Of a DNA stretch of 14,458 nucleotides, positions 7,201 to 14,060 are shown piece after piece. Position 1 is the first letter of the stretch. Every line of letters starts with the position of its first letter. The position numbers and the translations under genes were made by a program. The stretch comes from DASXAQ01 sp036406615. Its GTDB lineage: Bacteria > Actinomycetota > UBA4738. Location: the NCBI GenBank assembly GCA_036406615.1, contig DASXAQ010000131.1, positions 1 through 14,458 of the forward strand, written 5' to 3'. The notes under the pieces are model-generated. The model did not search any database. It had not been told where the DNA came from and saw nothing but the letters and a program-made list of their open reading frames with translations.

Positions 7201-8148
7201 GTGAGCGACGACCTTCACGCTGCTGAGCGCATCCTGGTCGTCGACGACTCGTCGACGATCCGCCGCCTCCTCGAGATCGAGCTTCGATCCGCGGGCTTCG
7301 ACGTGCGCACCGCCTCGGATGGGCGCGAGGCGCTGGAGGCCGCGAGGGACCGCTGCCCGGAGCTGATCCTTGCCGACGTGATGATGCCGGAGATGGGCGG
7401 GCTGGAGCTCACGCATCACCTTCGCGAAGACCCCCGGACGGCCGGCGTCAGCATCATCCTGATCACGGCGCGCGGCATGTCGGCGGACAAGCTCGAGGGA
7501 CTGGCCGCCGGCGCCGACGACTACATCGTCAAGCCGTTCGACAACGCGGAGATGCTCGCGCGCGTCAAGGGCGTGCTGCGGCGATCGCGGGAGCTGCGCG
7601 CGCAATCGCCGCTGACGCGGCTGCCCGGCAACATCCGCATCCAGGAGGAGATCCAGCAGCGCGTGGAGGAGGAGGCGAGCTTCTGTCTGCTCTACGCGGA
7701 CCTCGACAACTTCAAGGCGTACAACGACTACTACGGCTTCGCCCGCGGCGACGAGGTCCTGCAGGCCGCGGCGAGGATCATCCAGGAGGTGTCGATCGCC
7801 GTCGGCGGCCCCGAGACGTTCGTCGGCCACGTGGGGGGCGACGACTTCGTCGTGGTCAGCCACGTCGAGCGCTGGGAGCAGATCGCCGACGCGATCGTGG
7901 AACGCTTCGATCGCGAGGCGCCGGCGCTGTACGACCCGCTGGAGGGGGAGCGCGGCTACATCGAGATCGAGAACCGCCGCGGCGAGATGCAGCAGTTCCC
8001 GCTGGTGTCGATCTCGATCGGGGTGGCCACCACCGAGAAGCGGGCGTACACCCACTATGCGGAGGCCGTCTCCATCGCCTCCGAGATGAAGACCTTCACC
8101 AAGCGGACCGCCGGATCGTCCTGGGCGGTCGATCGCCGAACCGACTGA
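7201..8148 (+). CDS. Response regulator REC-GGDEF (GGDDF variant), WspR-like candidate output
   Basis: 315 residues. The N-terminal receiver has the acidic pair D15/D16, phosphoacceptor D59 (in LADVMMP), T89 and K111 (VKPF), so it should be phosphorylated by a histidine kinase. The output domain starts near residue 136 (LTRLPGN), has the DLDNFKAYND substrate-pocket signature at about 167-176 and the motif GGDDF at 212-216. Asp replaces the fourth-position Glu of GGDEF/GGEEF, and there is no RxxD inhibitory site upstream. Diguanylate cyclase activity is therefore uncertain; it could be active, weak, or only a GTP or c-di-GMP binding output. The GTG at 7201 is chosen because it puts the receiver at the usual distance from the start; a weak GAGAG precedes it. 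An in-frame GTG at 7108 is less likely. It converges on cheB with 3 bp between the stops. The layout REC-GGDEF beside an MCP/CheA-REC/CheB operon resembles WspR of the Wsp pathway, so the hybrid CheA is its most likely partner (inference). Confidence 0.92.
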   Translation: MSDDLHAAERILVVDDSSTIRRLLEIELRSAGFDVRTASDGREALEAARDRCPELILADVMMPEMGGLELTHHLREDPRTAGVSIILITARGMSADKLEGLAAGADDYIVKPFDNAEMLARVKGVLRRSRELRAQSPLTRLPGNIRIQEEIQQRVEEEASFCLLYADLDNFKAYNDYYGFARGDEVLQAAARIIQEVSIAVGGPETFVGHVGGDDFVVVSHVERWEQIADAIVERFDREAPALYDPLEGERGYIEIENRRGEMQQFPLVSISIGVATTEKRAYTHYAEAVSIASEMKTFTKRTAGSSWAVDRRTD

Positions 8149-8151
8149 GGC

Positions 8152-9249
8152 TCAACCCGCGAGCTTCGCGCGGGCGTCGACCGCGTCCCGCAGCGCCCGC
8201 GCCATCGCGTCCAGCGGCACCACCTGGTCCGCCAGCCCGAGCTCGATCGCGGCCTTCGGCATGCCGAATACGACGCTTGACGCCTCGTCCTGCGCCAGGA
8301 TCAGTCCTCCGCGCTCGTGAAGGTCGGCGAGCCCGGACGCGCCGTCGCTGCCGATGCCGGTCAGGATCACACCGATCGCGCGCGGGCCGTGCGAGCGCGC
8401 CACGGCCTGGAACAGGTGGGTCGCAGACGGCCGGTGCCCGCCGATGGGCGCGGCGGGGCTGAGGGCGATGCGCCCGGCCGCCGTGCCGAGGTGCACGTCC
8501 TGCGGCGAGACGTAGACGTGGCCGCGGCGCAGCGGCTGGTCGTGTTCGGCGACCGCCGCGGTCAGCGAGCTCACGCTGTTCAGCCAATCCACCAGGCCGC
8601 GTTCGAAGCCCGGGGCGATGTGCTGCACGATCATGATCGGGACGTGGAAGTCCGGGCCGAGCCCGCCCAGGATCTTCGCCAGCGCTGCCGGGCCGCCCGT
8701 CGATGCGCCGATCGCGACGAGCTCGATGGGAACGGAGGCGCCCGGCGCGCCGGCCGGGGGGCGGCCGGCGGCCGATCGCTCGAACGATGCCACGGCGGGG
8801 CCGGGCTGCGACGCGGAGGCCGGCGCGCGGGGGGCCCGCCGCGTCACGACCTTCACCTCGGCCATCGTGCGAACCGTGGACACGAGCGCCGCGGCCTGCG
8901 CCTCGTACTGGGGGCTCAGCGGCCCCGTGGGCTTGGCCAGCACCGTCAGCGCCCCGGCCTCCAGTGCTCGGAACGACCAGCGGACCTCGGCCGGCTCGTG
9001 GCCGGCGCTGATCATCACGATCGGTTTCGGCGTTCGGCTCATGATCTGGCGAGTCGCCTCGTAGCCGTCCATGACCGGCATGTACACGTCCATGGTGATC
9101 ACGTCGGGGTGCAGGCGCGCGGCCTTGCGCACGGCGTCCTCGCCGTTGACGGCCTCGCCGACGACCGTGATCCCGGCTTCGGACTCCAGCATGTGCCGCA
9201 GCAGGCGCCGGGACACCGTGGAGTCGTCCACGACCAGGACCCGAAGCAT
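8152..9249 (-). CDS. cheB: Chemotaxis response regulator protein-glutamate methylesterase CheB
   Basis: 365 residues, usual CheB length. The receiver has D8/D9, phosphoacceptor D54 (MDVYMPVMDG), S81 and K106. An Ala/Pro-rich linker (about 135-172) leads to the CheB methylesterase domain with the catalytic triad S183 (GASTGG), H210 (VQHIAPGF) and D302 (GIGSDGASGL). It removes methyl groups from glutamates of the MCP (and may deamidate glutamines), resetting receptor sensitivity when phosphorylated by CheA. The start is the ATG at 9249, directly after a strong TAGGAGGGGG Shine-Dalgarno that overlaps the stop codon of cheA, so translation is probably coupled. It is the last gene of the operon as seen here and ends 3 bp from the stop of the convergent REC-GGDEF gene, with no terminator hairpin between. 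It corresponds to WspF/FrzG in related systems. Confidence 0.97.
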   Translation of the reverse strand: MLRVLVVDDSTVSRRLLRHMLESEAGITVVGEAVNGEDAVRKAARLHPDVITMDVYMPVMDGYEATRQIMSRTPKPIVMISAGHEPAEVRWSFRALEAGALTVLAKPTGPLSPQYEAQAAALVSTVRTMAEVKVVTRRAPRAPASASQPGPAVASFERSAAGRPPAGAPGASVPIELVAIGASTGGPAALAKILGGLGPDFHVPIMIVQHIAPGFERGLVDWLNSVSSLTAAVAEHDQPLRRGHVYVSPQDVHLGTAAGRIALSPAAPIGGHRPSATHLFQAVARSHGPRAIGVILTGIGSDGASGLADLHERGGLILAQDEASSVVFGMPKAAIELGLADQVVPLDAMARALRDAVDARAKLAG

Positions 9250-9250
9250 G

Positions 9251-9260
9251 CCCCCTCCTA
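9251..9260 (-). promoter_or_regulatory. Strong Shine-Dalgarno of cheB overlapping the cheA stop codon
   Basis: Read on the minus strand this is TAGGAGGGGG, one base before the ATG of cheB at 9249. Its first three bases are the TAG stop of cheA. This fixes the cheB start against longer in-frame extensions and points to ribosome re-initiation between cheA and cheB. Confidence 0.8.
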
Positions 9261-11600
9261 GATGAGCCGGGAGATCGTTTCCAGCAGGCCCTGCTGGCTG
9301 AACTCGCTCTTGACGATGTAGGCGTCGGCCCCGGCTTCGATCCCGCGCGCGTGGTCGTCGCTGGAGTCCAGCGACGTGACGAGCACGACGGGGAAGCTCT
9401 TGAATCGTTCGTCGCCGCGAAGCTTCGCCGTCAGCTCCAGCCCGTCCATTCGCGGCATGTTGACGTCGGACACGAGCAGGTCGCACGGCTCGCGGTCAAG
9501 GATGCTCCACGCCTCGGTCCCGTCCGAGGCCACCAGGACCCGGTAGCCGGCCGCCTCCAGGATGCTCTTCTCGAGCATCCGGGTGACCATGGAGTCGTCG
9601 GCCACGAGCACCACTCCCGAGCGAGCCTCGCGCTGGGCGGGGGTCTGGGTCGCCGCTGCCGTCCGGCGACGCGCCGTCGATCCGGCCGACGACCGCACCA
9701 CGTCGGCGGCGTTGAGGATCACGACGACGTCGCCGGATCCCAGGATCGTCGCGCCCACCACGTGGCGGACGCGAACCATGGGACGGGGCAGCGACTTGAT
9801 GACGACCTCCTGCGCGCCGGCCAGCGAGTCGACGAGCAGGGCGGCGTGGCGGTCCGCCGAGCGCAGCAGCACGGCCGTGCGCACCGACCCCTGGTCGGGC
9901 TCCTCGCTGAGCGGCACCTGGAGTACATGCGCCAGGGAGGTGACGGTGACGGGCTCGCCGTCGAGGCTGACCACGTCGCGACCCTGCGCCTGGCGAATGG
10001 CGCCCGGCGCCAACCGAAGGATCCGCGACACGCTGGTGATCGGCAGCCCGAACGTGTGGGCGCCCACCCGGACCAGCAGGCACTGCGTGGTGGCGACCGT
10101 CACGGGCAGCGTGAGGGAGAACGTCGTCCCGGCGCCGATCCGGCTTTCGACCTCGATCATGCCGTGCAGGCGTTCGACGCTCTCGCGCACGACGTCCAGC
10201 CCGACGCCGCGGCCGGACACGTCGGTCACGACGGAGCTCGTCGAGAACCCCGATCGGAAGATGAGGCGCAGGCTCTCGCGGTCCGTCAGCCCGCGGGCGG
10301 CCTCCGGCGGCACCACGCCTCGCGCCACGGCCACGGAGCGAACCCGCCCCGGATCGATGCCGCCGCCGTCGTCGGCGACCTCGATCAGCAGGCTGCCGCC
10401 GCGCTGGAACGCGGACATCCTGACTCGTCCCTCGCGCGGCTTCCCCGCCTTCAGGCGAACCTCGGGCGCCTCCAGGCCGTGGTCGAGGCAGTTGCGAAGC
10501 AGGTGGGTGAGCGGCGCGCGGATCTGCTCCAGGACCGGGCGGTCGACCTCGATCTCGCCGCCGCGGACCTCCAGCGCGACCTCTTTGCCGAGGTCGCGCG
10601 CCAGGTCGCGCGCCATTCGAGGGAACGCGTCGAACACGGTGGCCACCGGCAGCATCCGCGTGCGGCGGACCTCGTCCTGCAGCTCGTTGGTGACGTGGGT
10701 CATACGACGGTCGTCGGCCTCGAGGCGCCGGCGCAGGTCCTCGACCTGCGTGTGGACCTGCTGGATCCGCTCCTGCGTGGACAGCAGGAACGGCACGACC
10801 TCGGGCGCATCCGACTCGGCCATCTGGAGCAGCCGGCGAAACTGCGAGCGCGACTTGCGGAAGCCCGCGGTCCACTCCGTCAGCTCGTCGGAGAGCGCGC
10901 GAAGCTCCGAGATCCGCTGGCTCGCCCCGATGCTGCCGACGAGCAGCTCGCCCACCTGGGCCATGAGGCCGTCGAGTTTCGCGGTCGCCACCCGTACGGT
11001 CTCCTCGGTCGTGCGGGCGGGGGTGGACGAGGGGGCCGGCGCCGATGCGGGGGAGGGCTTCGGAATTTCCTGGGGCGCAGGCGCATCCCGGGGCGCAGGC
11101 GCGTCGGCCGCGGGGTCGCCTTTCGGTTGCGCTGCAATGGGTTCCACGACGGCGGCCGCGACCACTCTGGTCTCGTCGTCCGACGCGGCTGACTGCCGCG
11201 CGTCGCGGGCGCGAACCAGCTCGGCGCACAGCGCCGAGACGTCGACGCCGGACGGCCGGCTCTCCGCGCCCGCGGCCACGAGCTCGCGGATGGCGTCCAG
11301 CGCGCGGTACGCGACGTCCACGGTCTCGGGATCGGTCGGCAGCACGCCGTCGCGGACGAGCCCGAAGTAGGTCTCGAGCTCGTGGGCGACCGTGCTGACG
11401 TCGTCGAGGTTGACCGCGCCCGCCGAGCCCTTCAGCGTGTGGACCTCGCGCATGATCCGCGCGAACAGTTCCTCGCGCCCGTCGGGTCCGGTGCGCTCCA
11501 GCTCGAGGAGATGGGCGTCGATCGCGTGCAGGCGCTCGTCCGCCTCGGCCACGAAGACCGACAGCAGCTCGCGGAGCAGCTCGTCGTTCGGATCGGACAC
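9258..11600 (-). CDS. cheA: Hybrid chemotaxis histidine kinase CheA with C-terminal receiver domain (CheA-REC)
   Basis: 780 residues. The P1/Hpt domain is N-terminal with the phosphorylated H54 (VHTLKGSAG). There is no recognisable P2 regulator-docking domain; instead a long Ala/Pro-rich linker (about 140-200). Then the P3 dimerisation helices, the P4 ATPase with N box (N370 in HLLRNCLDHG), G1 DDGGGID (410-416), F box FRSGFSTSS, G2 GRGVGLDVV and G3 GAGTTFSLTLP, a P5 CheW-like domain, and a receiver with phosphoacceptor D712 (SDVNMPRMDG), T742 and K764. It autophosphorylates in response to the MCP array and passes phosphate to its own receiver, CheB and probably a partner regulator. This CheA-REC form is typical of chemosensory systems that control non-flagellar outputs (WspE, FrzE). 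The GTG start lies 19 bp after the MCP stop with a weak GGGA ribosome site, and the stop overlaps the cheB ribosome site. There is no CheY gene nearby, so the fused receiver may act as phosphate sink. Confidence 0.96.
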   Translation of the reverse strand: MSDPNDELLRELLSVFVAEADERLHAIDAHLLELERTGPDGREELFARIMREVHTLKGSAGAVNLDDVSTVAHELETYFGLVRDGVLPTDPETVDVAYRALDAIRELVAAGAESRPSGVDVSALCAELVRARDARQSAASDDETRVVAAAVVEPIAAQPKGDPAADAPAPRDAPAPQEIPKPSPASAPAPSSTPARTTEETVRVATAKLDGLMAQVGELLVGSIGASQRISELRALSDELTEWTAGFRKSRSQFRRLLQMAESDAPEVVPFLLSTQERIQQVHTQVEDLRRRLEADDRRMTHVTNELQDEVRRTRMLPVATVFDAFPRMARDLARDLGKEVALEVRGGEIEVDRPVLEQIRAPLTHLLRNCLDHGLEAPEVRLKAGKPREGRVRMSAFQRGGSLLIEVADDGGGIDPGRVRSVAVARGVVPPEAARGLTDRESLRLIFRSGFSTSSVVTDVSGRGVGLDVVRESVERLHGMIEVESRIGAGTTFSLTLPVTVATTQCLLVRVGAHTFGLPITSVSRILRLAPGAIRQAQGRDVVSLDGEPVTVTSLAHVLQVPLSEEPDQGSVRTAVLLRSADRHAALLVDSLAGAQEVVIKSLPRPMVRVRHVVGATILGSGDVVVILNAADVVRSSAGSTARRRTAAATQTPAQREARSGVVLVADDSMVTRMLEKSILEAAGYRVLVASDGTEAWSILDREPCDLLVSDVNMPRMDGLELTAKLRGDERFKSFPVVLVTSLDSSDDHARGIEAGADAYIVKSEFSQQGLLETISRLI

Positions 11601-11619
11601 AGGTCCCGCCCGCGCGCCG

Positions 11620-13434
11620 CTACGCGGCCTCTGGCTGCCGTTCCGCCGCGGCCTCGTGCTCCGCGGCCGGCTCGTCCGGCGCCGCCTCGCCCGACTGGGC
11701 CATCGACGCCTGCGCCGCCGCGGCGCGGTACTCGTCGGTCAGGGTCTTCAAGCGTTCGGCGAGCTCCTGCAGGCTCTCGGCCGCACGCTGGGTCTGCTGC
11801 GCGCCGGTGACGAACTGCGACGTCATCTGGTTGACGTCGCGCATCGCTTGGGCGATCTGGTCCATCCCGACGTTCTGTTCGTGTGCCGCGCCGGCGATCG
11901 CGTGCGCGGCCTGGGCAGTCTTTCGGATCGTATCGGTGAGCTGCGTGACCACCTCGCCCGAACGCTGCGCGAGCTCCACCCCCGCCTCGACGACGCGCGT
12001 GCCCTGCTCGGTCGCGAGCACCGCCTGGTTCGTGCCGCGCTGGATCTCCGACAGGATCGACTGGACCTGCCCGGTCGCCTGCTTGGACTGCTCGGCCAGG
12101 TTTCGGACCTCCGCGGCGACCACGGCGAATCCCTTGCCCTGCTCGCCGGCCTTGGCGGCCTCGATCGTGGCGTTCAGCGCCAGCATGTTCGACTGGTCGG
12201 CAATGTCGTTCACCGTGGCCGTGATCTCGCCGATCGCCTGTGTCTGCTCCGACAGGGCCAGGATGTCCTGGGCGATGGCCTGCACCTTGTCCTTGATCTC
12301 GCCCATGCCGCCCACGATCTGGTTCAGCGCGCGGACGCCTTCGTCCGACGCCAACACCGACGCCTCGGCCTGGCTGGCAACCTCCTGCGCCCGGACCGAT
12401 GCCTGCTCGGCCGAGGCGCGCACCTCGTCGACGGTGACCGAGGTCTGCGAGATCGCGGCCGACTGCTCGGTCGCGCTCGCGTTGTGCTGGGACACGGCCG
12501 CCAGGATCTGCGCGGTGGCGGCGCTCATGCTGTTCGCGCCGTCTCCGACCTCGTCCGACAGCTCGGTGAGCCCCGTGACGGCCAGCTCCAACGACTCGTG
12601 CGAATCGCGCTCGGCGCGAACCATCGACTCCAGGCGTTCGGCCATCGCGTTGAACGCGGCGGCCAGCCGGCCGGCCTCATCCCTGCTGCGGACGTTCGCC
12701 CGCCGCGACAGATCGCCTTCGGTCAGGCCCTGCGCCGCCCGTTCGACCTCGCGAAGCTTGCGCGCGGTGCGCATCGACAGCCACAACGAGATCGTGACGC
12801 CAAGGACGAAGGCCACGATCAGGAAGAACATGATGCTGAACCGCGCGTTCGAGTAGGCGGCGTTGTCCTGCACGTGCGTCTCGTTGGCGGCCGCGCTCTG
12901 CGCGTCCGACATCGTTCGCAGATCCGTGAGCAGCCGCTGCGCCAGGTTGTACAGCTCGCTGTCGACGACGGCCTGGGCGCCGACGAAGTCTCCACGCTCC
13001 ACGGCGCCGATCACCTTCGTGTCACGGACCTGTGCGTACGCGGCGAAGTCGTTCAGGAACTGGTTCATGGCGGCCTTGACGTCGCCGTCGTCATCGCCGT
13101 TCTTGATCGAGCTGACGAGCTGCGTGACCTCCTGGTCGAACGTTTGGACCGAACGCTCGGCCGCGGTGCGGACGTCGGGATCGGTGGCGAAGACCTCGAG
13201 CAGCTGCGCGTGGTCCGCCATGACGGTTCGCGACAACGTCGCGATCCGGGCGGTGTTGGCCATGTCGTGCAGGTACAGGTCCTGCGAGCCGGCGTTGATC
13301 GTGCGGCTCTCACGGATGCCAACGACGCCGATCACCAGCGCGGCCGCCAGGACGACCGCGAATCCCGCAAGCAGCTTCCCCCGCAGGCCGATGCTCCTCG
13401 CACGCCGTTTCCGGGTGCCTTCAGACGTCTGCAC
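11620..13434 (-). CDS. Methyl-accepting chemotaxis protein (transmembrane receptor, WspA-like candidate)
   Basis: 604 residues. Short basic N-terminus, TM1 (about 20-40), an all-helical extracytoplasmic domain of about 155 residues consistent with a four-helix-bundle MCP sensor, TM2 (about 199-219), HAMP (about 220-272), then a long coiled-coil signalling domain. The signalling tip is clear: ADQSNMLALNATIEAAKAG, followed by GEQGKGFAVVAAEVRNLAEQ. It sits in the inner membrane, binds CheA and CheW at the tip and is methylated on flanking Glu/Gln residues by CheR and CheB. The C-terminus is an Ala/Glu-rich tail with no NWETF-like pentapeptide, so CheR and CheB are not tethered the enterobacterial way. 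The GTG start at 13434 is set by AGGAG at 13445-13441, six bases upstream, and by the position of TM1; the open frame continues upstream but would run through cheW. A candidate sigma-28-type promoter lies in the 83-bp gap upstream. Confidence 0.95.
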   Translation of the reverse strand: MQTSEGTRKRRARSIGLRGKLLAGFAVVLAAALVIGVVGIRESRTINAGSQDLYLHDMANTARIATLSRTVMADHAQLLEVFATDPDVRTAAERSVQTFDQEVTQLVSSIKNGDDDGDVKAAMNQFLNDFAAYAQVRDTKVIGAVERGDFVGAQAVVDSELYNLAQRLLTDLRTMSDAQSAAANETHVQDNAAYSNARFSIMFFLIVAFVLGVTISLWLSMRTARKLREVERAAQGLTEGDLSRRANVRSRDEAGRLAAAFNAMAERLESMVRAERDSHESLELAVTGLTELSDEVGDGANSMSAATAQILAAVSQHNASATEQSAAISQTSVTVDEVRASAEQASVRAQEVASQAEASVLASDEGVRALNQIVGGMGEIKDKVQAIAQDILALSEQTQAIGEITATVNDIADQSNMLALNATIEAAKAGEQGKGFAVVAAEVRNLAEQSKQATGQVQSILSEIQRGTNQAVLATEQGTRVVEAGVELAQRSGEVVTQLTDTIRKTAQAAHAIAGAAHEQNVGMDQIAQAMRDVNQMTSQFVTGAQQTQRAAESLQELAERLKTLTDEYRAAAAQASMAQSGEAAPDEPAAEHEAAAERQPEAA

Positions 13435-13469
13435 CGTCGTCTCCTGTTCCCTAGGTCGTCGGGCGTACT

Positions 13470-13486
13470 CCGAAGGATTCCTTCGG
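13470..13486. repeat. Perfect palindrome overlapping the -10 region upstream of the MCP gene
   Basis: CCGAAGG (13470-13476) and CCTTCGG (13480-13486) are perfect 7-bp inverted repeats around ATT. The palindrome shares its right arm with the candidate -10 element of the MCP promoter (13487-13480). It could be a protein-binding operator or a small hairpin in read-through mRNA from cheW; there is no T-run, so a terminator is unlikely. Confidence 0.5.
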
Positions 13487-13508
13487 CCTTCCGGAGCCCC
13501 TCCTTGAA
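13480..13508 (-). promoter_or_regulatory. Candidate FliA/WhiG-type promoter internal to the che operon, upstream of the MCP gene
   Basis: On the minus strand TTCAAG (from 13508) is followed, with 17 bases after TTCA, by GCCGAAGG (13487-13480). The layout and spacing are the same as at 1158-1186 and 4372-4400. A start near 13473 would leave a leader of just under 40 nt before the GTG at 13434. It would let the receptor, cheA and cheB be transcribed apart from cheR and cheW. Pattern match only. Confidence 0.5.
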
Positions 13509-13517
13509 CGCCGAGGG

Positions 13518-14060
13518 TCAGTTCACCTCGGCCTGGACGACCAGGGAGGGATCCCGAAGCAGCGGGCCCAGGTCCAGGACGCAGAGCAGGTCCGGGGTCA
13601 TGGCCCGCACGATCTCCGTCCGGCCGCCGATGCCCTCGGCGGGCGGCGGCAGCAGGTCGGCAGGGGCGACGCGGACCGACTCGGGCACGTCGTCCACCAG
13701 CAGGGCGACGCTGACGCCCTCGCCGGCCACTACGACGACGGTGCCGCCGCCGGGGGAGTCTGCCTCGGCCAGCCCCAGGAACCGGCGCAAGTCCAATACC
13801 GGGTACAGGCTCCCGCGCAGGTTGACGAGCCCGCGCCAGAACGGCGGGGTGTCGGGCACCGGCGTGAGCCCCGACAGCGGCTTGATCTCCTGGACCAGGT
13901 CGATGTCCACGCAGTAGCGCTCGACGCCGACGGCCAGCACGAGCATCGGCGTGGATTCGCCGGCGTCCTCCTGCTCGGGCGGGCGGGCCAGCGCCCGCGC
14001 CCGCTCCTCCAGGATTCGCTGCACCGATTCCCGCTCGTGGGTCGTGCCGTTGCCGCTCAT
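13518..14060 (-). CDS. cheW: Chemotaxis scaffold protein CheW
   Basis: 180 residues; soluble. A charged helical N-terminal extension of about 37 residues (rich in Arg, Glu and Ala) precedes a single CheW domain (about 38-178) with the family features LVLAVGVERYCVDIDLVQEI, WRGLVNLRGSLYPVLDLR and a C-terminal VLDLGPLL segment. It bridges the MCP tip and CheA in the chemosensory array. The ATG start shares one base with the TGA stop of the upstream cheR (TGATG), and AGGA lies a few bases before it, so the two are translationally coupled. Such N-terminal extensions are seen in CheW proteins of other CheA-REC systems. It corresponds to WspB or WspD/FrzA; only one cheW is visible, and a second could lie beyond the window edge. 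Confidence 0.95.
   Translation of the reverse strand: MSGNGTTHERESVQRILEERARALARPPEQEDAGESTPMLVLAVGVERYCVDIDLVQEIKPLSGLTPVPDTPPFWRGLVNLRGSLYPVLDLRRFLGLAEADSPGGGTVVVVAGEGVSVALLVDDVPESVRVAPADLLPPPAEGIGGRTEIVRAMTPDLLCVLDLGPLLRDPSLVVQAEVN

Noticed and set aside
9250..9486. Upstream extension of cheB to 9486
   Set aside because: It would overlap the CheA receiver domain; the ATG at 9249 directly follows a strong Shine-Dalgarno and starts exactly at the receiver.
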